From the NCBI GenBank assembly GCA_963811775.1, contig CAWESO010000008.1, positions 62,001-126,000 of the forward strand: a DNA stretch of 64,000 bases, written 5' to 3'. The notes under the pieces are model-generated. The model was not told the origin of the DNA and searched no databases. It saw nothing but the letters and a program-made list of their open reading frames with translations. Origin of the DNA: Chersky-840 sp963811775. Lineage in GTDB: Bacteria; Actinomycetota; Acidimicrobiia; Acidimicrobiales; UBA8190. Every line of letters begins with the position of its first letter. Within the stretch, counting starts at the first letter, position 1. Both the position numbers and the translations under genes were made by a program. This document shows, piece after piece, positions 53,121 to 62,477 of the stretch.

Positions 53121-54275
53121 GTGAGCGACCGCTCCGACCTCGCCGGGCTCGGGTTCGAGACACGCGCCGTGCACGGCGGGGGTGGGCCCGACCCCACCAC
53201 CGGCGCCGTCAACACCCCCGTCTATCTCTCTTCGACGTTCCAGCAGGACGGCGTGGGCATCGACCGGGGCTTCGAGTACGCCCGTTCCGGAAACCCGAGC
53301 CGCGCCAGCCTCGAATCCCACCTGGCCCTGCTGGAGGGGGCCGAGTTCGGGTTCGCCTTCGCCAGCGGGATGGCGGCGGAGGACGCCATCCTGCGCCTGC
53401 TCGACCCCGGTGACCATCTGGTGATGCCCACCGACAGCTACGGCGGGACCTACCGCCTGGCGACCGAGATCCACCGGCGGGCCGGGCTCGAGGTCGACGC
53501 CGCCGACCTCTCGACGCTGCGCGACGTCCTGCGGCCCCGGACCCGCATGGTCTGGGTCGAGACGCCCACGAACCCGCTGCTGACCATCGTCGACATCGCC
53601 GCCGTGGCCGACGTCGCCCACCGCCACGGCGCACTCGTCGTCGTGGACAACACCTTCGCCACGCCGTGGATCCAGCTGCCCCTGGCCCTCGGAGCCGACA
53701 TCGTCGTGCACTCGACGACGAAGTACCTGGGGGGCCACTCCGACGTCATCGGGGGTTTCGTGGCCACCAACGACCCCGACCTCGCCCGGCGGCTCGGGTT
53801 CGTGCAGAACGCGGCGGGGGCGGTGCCCGGCCCCCTCGACTGCTACCTGGTCCAGCGCGGCGTCATGACCCTGCCGATCCGCATGGAGCGCCACTGCGCC
53901 AACGCGCTCACCGTCGTCGACCTGCTCGGGGCCCACCGCGCCGTCGAGCGCGTCCTGCACCCCTCACTGGCCAGCCACCCGGGCCATGACGTGGCGCGCC
54001 GGCAGATGCGGGCGTTCGGGGGGATGGTCAGCTTCACCCTCCGAGGAGGTGAGCAGGCCGCGCTCGACCTCTGCACCCGCACGCGTCTGTTCACCCTGGC
54101 CGAGAGCCTGGGGGGCGTCGAGAGCCTGATCGAGCACCCCGGTCGGATGACCCATGCCGCCACGGCGGGATCCAGCAACGAGGTCCCCGGCGATCTCGTC
54201 CGCCTCAGCGTCGGGCTCGAAGCCGTCGACGACATCCGCAACGACCTGCGGCGCGCCCTCGACACCGTGGTCTAG
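53121..54275 (+). CDS. Cystathionine gamma-synthase/gamma-lyase family PLP enzyme
   Basis: The 384-residue Cys/Met metabolism enzyme has FEYARSGNPSRASLESHLAL, the DSYGGTYRL and DNTFATPWIQLPLALGAD segments, and PLP Lys201 in VHSTTKYLGGHSD. The C-terminus RLSVGLEAVDDIRNDL is typical. Residues do not cleanly separate synthase from lyase. The pairing with cystathionine beta-synthase favours reverse transsulfuration (homocysteine to cysteine via cystathionine). Confidence 0.92.
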   Translation: MSDRSDLAGLGFETRAVHGGGGPDPTTGAVNTPVYLSSTFQQDGVGIDRGFEYARSGNPSRASLESHLALLEGAEFGFAFASGMAAEDAILRLLDPGDHLVMPTDSYGGTYRLATEIHRRAGLEVDAADLSTLRDVLRPRTRMVWVETPTNPLLTIVDIAAVADVAHRHGALVVVDNTFATPWIQLPLALGADIVVHSTTKYLGGHSDVIGGFVATNDPDLARRLGFVQNAAGAVPGPLDCYLVQRGVMTLPIRMERHCANALTVVDLLGAHRAVERVLHPSLASHPGHDVARRQMRAFGGMVSFTLRGGEQAALDLCTRTRLFTLAESLGGVESLIEHPGRMTHAATAGSSNEVPGDLVRLSVGLEAVDDIRNDLRRALDTVV

Positions 54276-54316
54276 CCACGTCCTCCGGGGCACGTCGGCA
54301 CGGACCGGTCGGGACC

Positions 54317-54625
54317 TCAGCCTGCGGCGCGTACCTCGTCGATCCCCAGCTCCGTCGTGCGCCCGGCACACTGCGAGCACCGCTCGGTGTGGCGCCAGGA
54401 TCGCAGGAGGCGGGTCCCCTCGGGGTTGAGCATGACGACGAAGGACTCCGACCGGGGGCTGAGGTCGAGCCCGAAGTAGGGCCGCCACTCCGTCGTGGTC
54501 GGCCGGCGTCCCATGTCCGCGCCCTTCAGGATGCGGCGAAACCGCATCCGCTCGGTGTCGAAGAGCCAGGTGCTGTTGCACGATTCGAGTACGAACGCAT
54601 CCACCTCTCCATCGTGCCTGCTCAT
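54317..54625 (-). CDS. Hypothetical protein
   Basis: ATG 54625 gives 102 residues. It has VDAFVLESCNSTWLFDTERM and RFRRILKG early, and SFVVMLNPEGTRLLRSWRHT and CSQCAGRTTELGI at the end; the CxxC could bind metal. The pattern looks like a conserved actinobacterial small protein, but I cannot name a family. It is convergent with the gamma-synthase gene and divergent from the hydrolase gene. Confidence 0.5.
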   Translation of the reverse strand: MSRHDGEVDAFVLESCNSTWLFDTERMRFRRILKGADMGRRPTTTEWRPYFGLDLSPRSESFVVMLNPEGTRLLRSWRHTERCSQCAGRTTELGIDEVRAAG

Positions 54626-54704
54626 CCTGGGAAAAAGCTTCAGGACGGGTTGCGATTCCGTGAAGAATGGTGGTCGACCCGCTCGAGCGGGGAAGGTAAT
54701 CCCC

Positions 54705-55448
54705 ATGACAGACGCCATCCGAGCAGAGACGGTCCGAATCGCCGGTCACGACGGCGACGAGATCGAGGCCTACCTGGCCCAACCCTTGGCCGACGGGAAC
54801 TTCGGCGCCGTGGTGGTGATCCACCACTTCCCCGGCTACGACGAGGAGACCAAGGAGATCACCCGCAAGTTCGCGGACCACGGCTACCTGGCGCTGTGCC
54901 CCAACCTCTACAGCCGCCAGGCGCCGGGCGCCACCCCCGAGGACGCCGCCGCCACCGTCCGGGCCCAGGGCGGCATTCCCGACGAGCAACTGGTGGGTGA
55001 CGTCGACGGTGCGGCACGCACCCTCAAGGCCATGGAGCGGTCCAACGGCAAGGTGGCGACGATCGGGTACTGCTCGGGGGGCCGCCAGTCGTTCCTGGCC
55101 GCCTGCAGTCTGTCGCTCGACGCGGCGGTCGACTGCTACGGCGCCTTTGTCGTCGTGGAGCCGCCCGAAGGGATACCGCTCAAGGCCCGGCCCGTCGCCC
55201 ATCTGGCCGGGAACCTGTCGTGCCCGCTGCTCGGCCTGTTCGGGGCAGAGGACCAGAACCCGTCACCGGCGGAGACCGCCGAGCTCGAAGCGATCTTGAC
55301 CAAAGCGCACAAGACCTTCGAGTTCCACACCTTCGAAGGGGCCGGGCACGCCTTCTTCGCCACCAACCGGCCCAACTACCGGCCCGAGGTCGCCGGCCAA
55401 GGATGGGGCAGGATCTGGGAGTTCTTCGGCCGCCACCTGGCCGATTGA
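54705..55448 (+). CDS. Dienelactone hydrolase family protein
   Basis: ATG 54705 has GGGGAAGG upstream. The 247-residue alpha/beta hydrolase has the Cys-Asp-His triad: Cys123 in GYCSGGR, Asp183 in GAEDQN and His215 in GAGHAFF. Early segment VVVIHHFPGYDEETKEIT is typical of the family. Members hydrolyse dienelactones or other esters; no aromatic degradation genes are nearby, so the substrate is open. Confidence 0.88.
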   Translation: MTDAIRAETVRIAGHDGDEIEAYLAQPLADGNFGAVVVIHHFPGYDEETKEITRKFADHGYLALCPNLYSRQAPGATPEDAAATVRAQGGIPDEQLVGDVDGAARTLKAMERSNGKVATIGYCSGGRQSFLAACSLSLDAAVDCYGAFVVVEPPEGIPLKARPVAHLAGNLSCPLLGLFGAEDQNPSPAETAELEAILTKAHKTFEFHTFEGAGHAFFATNRPNYRPEVAGQGWGRIWEFFGRHLAD

Positions 55449-55473
55449 GCCGCGCCCCTCGGGGGCGACGGGG

Positions 55474-55932
55474 TCAGCCCGATGCGGCGAGGTCGAAGGT
55501 CTCGATGGCGGCGAGCAGCTCCCGGTCCCGCTCGTAGGTGAGGATCCTCGACGCCACCTCGAGGTCGAGCCACTGGAGCTCGTCGACCTCGTGCGACACG
55601 ACGAACTCGCCGTCGAGCACCTCCATGACCCAGTACCCCACGACCTTGGGCCGGCCCCGGCGGTCGCGGTACTCGGTGAACCCGACGAAGCTCACCAGGC
55701 GGCAGCGGTACCCGGTCTCCTCGAGCACCTCGCGCAGGGCACAAGTCTCGTAGGACTCCCCGGCATCGAGCTTCCCCTTCGGCAACGACCAGTCGCCTCG
55801 CGCCGGGCGGTGGACCAGGGCCACCTCGTAGGCAGCCGCCGTCGCCTGTCGCAGGAGGATCCCACCGGCGCCACGGATCACGTCGTCCCGTACCTTCCGC
55901 GGCCACAGGACCCGCGCCACAGCCCGACCCAT
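55474..55932 (-). CDS. Nudix hydrolase
   Basis: ATG 55932 gives 152 residues. The Nudix box runs from GKLDAGESYETCALREV to LEETGYR and matches GX5EX7REUXEEXGU. The segment GDWSLPKGKLDAGE is typical of MutT1, diadenosine polyphosphate and related hydrolases. It cleaves nucleoside diphosphate-linked compounds with Mg or Mn. No C-terminal phosphatase domain (as in mycobacterial MutT1) is present. Confidence 0.88.
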   Translation of the reverse strand: MGRAVARVLWPRKVRDDVIRGAGGILLRQATAAAYEVALVHRPARGDWSLPKGKLDAGESYETCALREVLEETGYRCRLVSFVGFTEYRDRRGRPKVVGYWVMEVLDGEFVVSHEVDELQWLDLEVASRILTYERDRELLAAIETFDLAASG

Positions 55933-56263
55933 AGTTACGACGCTACCCACGTGTCCGAGGCTATTTGGGGACCCTCCCCGGCCGCGGTGCCGGCCGGACC
56001 TTGGGGCCGGGTCATGACCGACTTTGTGGCGCCACCCGGCCGTGCTACCCGCCTGCCACACAGTGCCGTCTCAGGATTCGTTGGCTGCCTGTTGTTGGTT
56101 CGTTGGGTGGACCCTGAGATCCGCGGACGAGACTGCCGCCAGCGACGAGCGACGGAGCCTTCACCCACACCCGCGCCTTGTGCCTCGAGCTCCAAGGGGT
56201 CGGCGTGGACACCGAGCGCCCGTCCGCTCGTCTGTGGTCAGGTCGGGGGGCCGATTGCTTGGG
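55933..56263. other. Intergenic region without a recognised feature
   Basis: About 330 bp between the Nudix gene start and the 2H phosphoesterase stop. Composition is slightly less GC-rich than the genes. I see no RNA gene, repeat or clear terminator. Confidence 0.4.
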
Positions 56264-56764
56264 TCAGCGAAGCGGAAAAGCTTGTCTCACCCGGTACGAC
56301 GAACCGGGATCACCGATCGTCATGAGCCACACCTCGCTCACGCGTCCGGTGATCGGCAGTCGTCTCTTGACCATGGCGCCGGCGGCACGGAGCAAGACGC
56401 GGGGCGCATCTTCGCCGATGGTCACGTGGGGGACGACGTCGTCGAAGGCCCCTTCGTAGGGCGGGTATTGCGGGAATTCGGCGATCACCGTGGCGGCCAA
56501 CTCCCGGAACGCGGTGATCGGAGAAGGTGCGAGGTACACGACGCGTTGGTCAAACCACCGAACCTCGGACAGACTGAAGTCGAAACCGTCGAACCGCCCG
56601 AAAATCGCGCCGAGCTGACCGAGCACGTCGCTGGTGATCAGTGCGGGCGCCATGAACGGGTACAGAACGGTGACATGCGCGGGCATCGCGTAGCGGTGCG
56701 ACGGATCGAGCCGTCGTCTGTACCTGTCGATGACCCCACCGGCGGGGATCATCGGCACGAGCAG
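56264..56764 (-). CDS. 2'-5' RNA ligase-like 2H phosphoesterase
   Basis: Two HxT motifs, PAHVTVLYPF and VPHVTIGE, define the 2H fold. Family members usually begin PQSILLVP, and here that segment is present upstream of the GTG 56764 without a usable in-frame start, while an ATG in another frame lies just before it. The start may be GTG 56764, or there may be another single-base frame error near 56790. It likely opens cyclic phosphates or related bonds; the substrate is unknown. Not a close copy of thpR at 42504. Confidence 0.75.
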   Translation of the reverse strand: MLVPMIPAGGVIDRYRRRLDPSHRYAMPAHVTVLYPFMAPALITSDVLGQLGAIFGRFDGFDFSLSEVRWFDQRVVYLAPSPITAFRELAATVIAEFPQYPPYEGAFDDVVPHVTIGEDAPRVLLRAAGAMVKRRLPITGRVSEVWLMTIGDPGSSYRVRQAFPLR

Positions 56765-58272
56765 GATGCTCTGCGGGACGACGTCACCGTTCGCGATCGG
56801 GTCATGTTACAGACGTGGCAGGCGGGGCAATGGGACGGATGAGGACGACTGCGCAGATGAACGAAGTCGAGCCGACGGGCCGCCCTGGCGGCGCCCGGCG
56901 GCGGGTGGTGATGGGCGCGGTGGCGCTGCTCATCGCCCTGCCCGCCCTCAACGTCCTGACCGAGTCGCTGGCCGCGGCGGCGCCGGTCCTCGTGCAGTCG
57001 GCGTCGGGAACGGGATCCAACGGCTCGGTCGGGAGCACCGTCAGCCTCAGTGCCACGCTCGGGTCGCCGTGCACCGCCGGCGACACCCTCATCGCCATGA
57101 TCACGATCGGCCAGCAGGACGCGGCGGGCGGCATGGTGAGCGTCACGCCGCCGGGCTGGCAGCGCCTGTTCGAGCACTCGCCCGTGGACACCTCGCCCTA
57201 TCAGGGCTGGTTCGCCCTCTCCAACTGCGGCGGGGTCAGCAACGCCACGTTCTCGGTCACCGCCCCGGGTGATTCGTCGGGGACCTCGGGCAGCATCATC
57301 CTCGACGAGTTCTCCGGCGTGCCCAACCCCGTGATCGAGGACGTGTCGATCAACGACGGGTCCTCCTCGTCGGTGGGGAGCGACACCCTGACCGCCCCCA
57401 CCCCCTCGGCGTCAGGCGAGCTCACCCTCACCGCCCTGTCGTTCTACGGGAGCTCGCCGATGTCGACCACCCCCCCTCGGGGGGATGGAACACAGCCGGG
57501 CAGGAGACCTCCACCCTCCCCACCTTCAACTACTACAAGGTGGGCAACTCCTCGGCCCCGTCGGCCAACTTCAGCTGGTCACCGTCGGCGTCGTTCGAGG
57601 TCAGCATGCTGGCGCTCAAGGCCGGCCCGGCCAGCGCCGCGCCCAACGTCGTGCAGGAGAACCAGGGCAACTTCTCGGGCCAGACGTCGTGGGGCGTGAA
57701 CCTGCCGAGCGGCGTGAGCGCCGGTGACGCCCTGGTGGCGATGATCGGGACCGACGTCTCGGCCTCGACCGGTGCGGGCTTCGAGGCCAACTCGGTGTCG
57801 GGCGGGGGCGTGAGCTGGCAACAGGTCACCGGCTTCACCCAGTCATCCAACGGCAGCGCCGAGATCTGGGTGGGCTTCGGGTCGACGGGGACCTCGGGGT
57901 CCACCCCTGTCACCGCGTCGATGGCCGGCTCGCTCACCGGCGTGATGGTGGTGTCCGAGGTCACCGCCATCACCGGCGTCGACGCCAGCACCGCCGCCCA
58001 CGGCACCTCCAGCACCGACACCGCCTCGTCGATCACGCCCCATGCCGGGGACCTCCTCGTGGGCGTGCTCACGGCCAACCCCACCCTGCTCGTGACCCAC
58101 CCCATGCCCAACTGGTCGACCTTCTCCCTGGCCGCCGCCAGCTACGGCGCCGAGTGGCTCACGAACGCATCCGCGGTGGCAAGTGCGCCGCAGTGGTCGA
58201 CCAGCTCGTCGGGGAACTACATCGCCCTCCAGGCTGCGTTCACCGTCAAGACGTCAGGCCCCTCTTCCACCA

Positions 58273-58886
58273 TCACCTCGGTGGGCACCACGTCGGGGGC
58301 CGCGGCCAAGGGGATCTCCACGCTGGCGGTGTCCCCGAAGGCGCTCGGCGACCTGCTCGTCGTGCTCGTGAAGGTCGATTCGGGCACCGCCAAGGCGACG
58401 TCGGTCTCCGGCGGCGGCGTGGGCTCGTGGTCCCTCGCCACCACCTACGCCGGTTACGCCAACCACCAGTTCTCGATATGGACCGGCGTGGTCACCTCGA
58501 CGGGAGCGGCCACGATCACCGTGGGCTTCTCGGCCAGCGTCAGCGGCATCGAGGTGGGGCTCGAGGGCCAGGAGTTCTCGTCCGCGCTCGGGAGCTTCCA
58601 CGGTGTGGGGGGTCGACAACGGCGGAGGGATCTCCAACCCCTCGGGATCGACCACGACGTTCGCGGCGCTGACCCCGGCGGGGACCGGGGAGCTGTACAT
58701 CGGCTTCAACTCCGTCTCCAACGCCAACGCTTCGGCGGGGTCGACGCCGGGGTTCACCTACGCCGTCACCCCTGACGGCGACATCGTCGCCTACGACCCG
58801 TCTGTGTCCTCGACGGTCCAGCCCACCGCCCGGCAGAGCCCCGCCAACGTGTCGGGTGGGATCGCCGTGCTCCTCACGGCCTCGAG
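58273..58886 (+). repeat. Long direct repeat, copy 1 (about 614 bp)
   Basis: This block is nearly identical at DNA level to 61085-61697 and encodes the same 200-residue domain. The copies differ at scattered positions and by the indel near 58592-58600. Confidence 0.85.
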
Positions 58887-58903
58887 CTCGGCGAGCCCCG
58901 GCC

Positions 58904-59665
58904 AGCCCACGGTCACCGGGCTGAGCCCCACCTCGGGCCCGACTTCGGGGACCACCTCGGTGATCATCACCGGCACCAACCTGTGCGGGGGCCACCGCCG
59001 TGAAGTTCGGCACCACGGCCGGGACCGTCACCGCCGACTCGGCCACCTCGATCACCGTCACCGCCCCGGCGGGGACCGGGACCGTCGACGTGACCGTCAC
59101 CACCCCGAGCGGGACGAGCGCCACGAGCCCCGCCGACCAGTTCACCTACGTGGCTCCGAGCCTCCCGACGGTCACCGGGCTGAGCCCCACCTCGGGCCCG
59201 ACTTCGGGGACCACCTCGGTGATCATCACCGGCACCAACCTGTCCGGGGCCACCGCCGTGAAGTTCGGCACCACGGCCGGGACCGTCACCGCCGACTCGG
59301 CCACCTCGATCACCGTCACCGCCCCGGCGGGGACCGGGACCGTCGACGTGACCGTCACCACCCCGAGCGGGACGAGCGCCACGAGCCCCGCCGACCAGTT
59401 CACCTACGTGGCTCCGAGCCTCCCGACGGTCACCGGGCTGAGCCCCACCTCGGGCCCGACTTCGGGGACCACCTCGGTGGTCATCACCGGCACCAACCTG
59501 TCCGGGGCCACCGCCGTGAAGTTCGGCACCACGGCGGGGACCGTCACCGCCGACTCGGCCACCTCGATCACCGTCACCGCCCCGGCGGGGACCGGGACCG
59601 TCGACGTGACCGTCACCACCCCGAGCGGGACGAGCGCCACATCGAGCGCGGATCACTTCACCTAC
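58904..59665 (+). repeat. TIG/IPT array 1, three tandem 258-bp units
   Basis: Units start near 58906, 59165 and 59422. Each encodes 86 residues from PTVTGLSPTSGPTSGTTSV to FTYVAPS, and the DNA is nearly identical from unit to unit. The first unit carries an extra base near 58990. Confidence 0.88.
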
Positions 59666-60303
59666 ACATCGAGCGGGGCGGCGATCACCTCGGTGGGCAG
59701 CTTCTCGTCGAAAGTGGGGACCGGTCTGAGCACCCTGGCGGTGTCGCCTCAGAACGCCGGGGACGTGCTGGCGGTCTTCGCCGAGCGGTCGACGACCGGC
59801 ACGCTTACGTCGGTGTCGGGAGGGGGAGTAACCACCTGGACCAAGGGCGTGCAGTTCGCCGGAACGGTGGCAGCCGACGAGGAGATCTGGACCGGCACGG
59901 TCACCTCGACCGGCTCTTCCACCATCACCTTCACGTGGTCGGGAACGGTCAGCGGCTTCTACGAGGAATACGGCGTCCAGGAGTTCACCGCCGGGCTGGG
60001 GGCGAACACGGCGTGGGCCCTCGACAAGAGCGGCACCATCAACGGCGCTTCGTCCAAGACGGTTCCTTTCCCGAGCCTCACACCGAGCGGACCGGGGGAG
60101 CTCTACTTCGGCTACACGGTTCCCATCAACGTGGCCACCGCGGGGAGCACGCCGGGCTTCACCTATGACGTGACGGCGGAGAAGAACCTGGTGACCTTCG
60201 ACACCAACGTCACCGGCGCGGTGTCGCCCACCGGTGCCCAATCATCGGCGTCGACCTCCTCGTCGATCGCCGTGCTGTTGAGCGCGACCAACGCCGCCCC
60301 GCC

Positions 60304-61065
60304 GCCCACCGTCACCGGGCTGAGCCCCACCTCGGGCCCGACTTCGGGGACCACCTCGGTGATCATCACCGGCACCAACCTGTCGGGGCCACCGCCGTGA
60401 AGTTCGGCACCACGGCCGGGACCATCACCGCCGACTCGGCCACCTCGATCACCGTCACCGCCCCGGCGGGGACCGGGACCGTCGACGTGACCGTCACCAC
60501 CCCGAGCGGGACGAGCGCCACGAGCCCCGCCGACCAGTTCACCTACGTGGCTCCGAGCCTCCCGACGGTCACCGGGCTGAGCCCCACCTCGGGCCCGACT
60601 TCGGGGACCACCTCGGTGGTCATCACCGGCACCAACCTGTCGGGGGCCACCGCCGTGAAGTTCGGCACCACGGCCGGGACCGTCACCGCCGACTCGGCCA
60701 CCTCGATCACCGTCACCGCCCCGGCGGGGACCGGGACCGTCGACGTGACCGTCACCACCCCGAGCGGGACGAGCGCCACGAGCCCCGCCGACCAGTTCAC
60801 CTACGTGGCTCCGAGCCTCCCCACGGTCACCGGGCTGAGCCCCACCTCGGGCCCGACTTCGGGGACCACCTCGGTGGTCATCACCGGCACCAACCTGTCC
60901 GGGGCCACCGCCGTGAAGTTCGGCACCACAGCGGGGACCGTCACCGCCGACTCGGCCACCTCGATCACCGTCACCGCCCCGGCGGGGACCGGGACCGTCG
61001 ACGTGACCGTCACCACCCCGAGCGGGACGAGCGCCACATCGAGCGCGGATCACTTCACCTACACA
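60304..61065 (+). repeat. TIG/IPT array 2, three tandem 258-bp units
   Basis: Units start near 60304, 60561 and 60819 and are almost identical to array 1, including the variant end of the third unit (SSADHFTYTSSGAAITSVG). The first unit lacks one base near 60387. Confidence 0.88.
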
Positions 61066-61084
61066 TCGAGCGGGGCGGCGATCA

Positions 61085-61697
61085 CCTCGGTGGGCACGAC
61101 GTCGGGGGCCGCGGCCAAGGGGATCTCGACGCTGGCGGTGTCCCCGAAGGCGCTCGGCGACCTGCTCGTCGTGCTCGTGAAGGTCGATTCGGGCAGCGCC
61201 AAGGCGACGTCGGTCTCCGGCGGCGGCGTGGCCTCGTGGTCCCTCGCCACCACCTACGCCGGTTACGCCAACCACCAGTTCTCGATATGGACCGGCGTGG
61301 TCACCTCCACGGGAGCGGCCACCGTCACCGTGGGCTTCTCGGCCAGCGTGAGCGGCATCGAAGTGGGGCTCGAGGGCCAGGAGTTCTCGTCCGCGCTCGG
61401 CACCTCGACGGTGTGGGGGGTCGACAACGGCGGCGGGATCTCCAACGCCTCGGGATCGACCACGACGTTCGCGGCGCTGACCCCGGCGGGGACCGGGGAG
61501 CTGTACATCGGCTTCAACTCCGTCTCCAACGCCAACGCTTCGGCGGGGTCGACGCCGGGGTTCACCTACGCCGTCACCCCTGACGGCGACATCGTCGCCT
61601 ACGACCCGTCTGTGTCCTCGACGGTCCAGCCCACCGCCCGGCAGAGCCCCGCCAACGTGTCGGGTGGGATCGCCGTGCTCCTCACGGCCTCGAGCTG
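61085..61697 (+). repeat. Long direct repeat, copy 2 (about 613 bp)
   Basis: Near-identical partner of 58273-58886; here the reading frame is intact and ends directly in the stop codon after LLTASS. Confidence 0.85.
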
Positions 61698-61751
61698 AAC
61701 CACAACCACGAGAGCTCCTGGTGGTCGCCCAAGGTGACGAGCTCGCCAGGC

Positions 61752-62465
61752 CTACCGCTCCACCGCCATGGCCCGCAGTCGCTCGATGTCGGGGCCGTCG
61801 ACCCCTCTGAGGTCGAACCCGGTGTGGAAGAGGAGCTGGAGCTGCACCGAAAGACAGGGCACCGAACGACCGTCGAAGGTGCCCGTGGTGAAGAGGTCGG
61901 GGTACCGGTCGTGTATCGGGGTCGACGACCCTCGGCCCGCATCGGGGGATCCGAGGGCATCGTCGAGACGGGCCCGGTCGAACCCGAGGACCTCGATCTG
62001 GTGGCCGGCGCCGTCGTCCAAGAGGCTCCGGGGGTTCATCCACAGGCCGTCGAGCACCTCGACCCGGCGATATCCCATCGCGGCCAAGACGTCGCACACC
62101 CGAGGCTCGTCGAGCTCGTAGTCGGCGAGCACGACGTCGAGATCGTCGTGGCGCCGGGTCAGTGAGCCCCCCAGGAGGTCGATCCCCCACCCCCCGGCGA
62201 TCCAGAAGCGCACACCCCGGGCTTCGAGGGCGTCGACGACCTCGAGCATGGCCTTCCCCGTCATCTCGCCGCGGAAACGGGCACGCAGCGGCCCGAGCAC
62301 GAAATTGAGGCCCGACGACGGAGGGGCGTCGCGCACCTTGCGGCTGATCCACACGGCCACGGCGTCGAGCCGACGGTGGCCCTTCAGGTAGGCGTAGAGG
62401 CGCCCGGTGACCGACGCCAGCACGCCGGGACGGCGGTCGTCTGGTGAGGAGATTGCGTCTGCCAC
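61752..62465 (-). CDS. Nucleotidyltransferase-fold protein (aminoglycoside/lincosamide adenylyltransferase-like)
   Basis: ATG 62465 gives 237 residues. The Pol-beta-type core is RFWIAGGWGIDLLGGSLTRR followed by HDDLDVVLADYEL, with the metal-binding Asp pair. The rest (LDGLWMNPRSLLDDGAGHQI) resembles LnuA/ANT(2'')-like proteins. It may adenylylate a small hydroxylated molecule, but chromosomal relatives often have no resistance role. The N-terminal 75 residues are an extra helical region. It follows the flippase gene by 12 bp on the same strand. Confidence 0.75.
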   Translation of the reverse strand: MADAISSPDDRRPGVLASVTGRLYAYLKGHRRLDAVAVWISRKVRDAPPSSGLNFVLGPLRARFRGEMTGKAMLEVVDALEARGVRFWIAGGWGIDLLGGSLTRRHDDLDVVLADYELDEPRVCDVLAAMGYRRVEVLDGLWMNPRSLLDDGAGHQIEVLGFDRARLDDALGSPDAGRGSSTPIHDRYPDLFTTGTFDGRSVPCLSVQLQLLFHTGFDLRGVDGPDIERLRAMAVER

Positions 62466-62477
62466 GGCCCGCCCCCG

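Larger units (their letters stand above)
56830..61698 (+). pseudogene. Giant exported protein with alternating unknown domains and TIG/IPT repeats, broken by four single-base shifts
   Basis: ATG 56830 leads to a signal peptide (RRRVVMGAVALLIALPALNV, cut near LAAAAP). Then about 200-residue domains of one type occur five times (about 56.98, 57.64, 58.27, 59.69 and 61.08 kb; recurring STLAVSPKALGDLLVVL and SGGGVSWQQVT-type segments). Two arrays of three TIG/IPT domains lie between them (VTGLSPTSGPTSGTTSVIIT, FTYVAPS). The frame is lost and regained at the C7 run 57470-57476 (-1), about 58592-58600 (+1), 58987-58994 (+1) and about 60387 (-1). Repairing all four gives one chain of about 1620 residues. 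There is no C-terminal anchor. Probably a cell-surface or secreted adhesin-like protein. Confidence 0.75.

Noticed and set aside
58904..61065. Regular repeats that could suggest a CRISPR array
   Set aside because: The 258-bp units are contiguous, coding and without spacers; they are TIG/IPT protein repeats.
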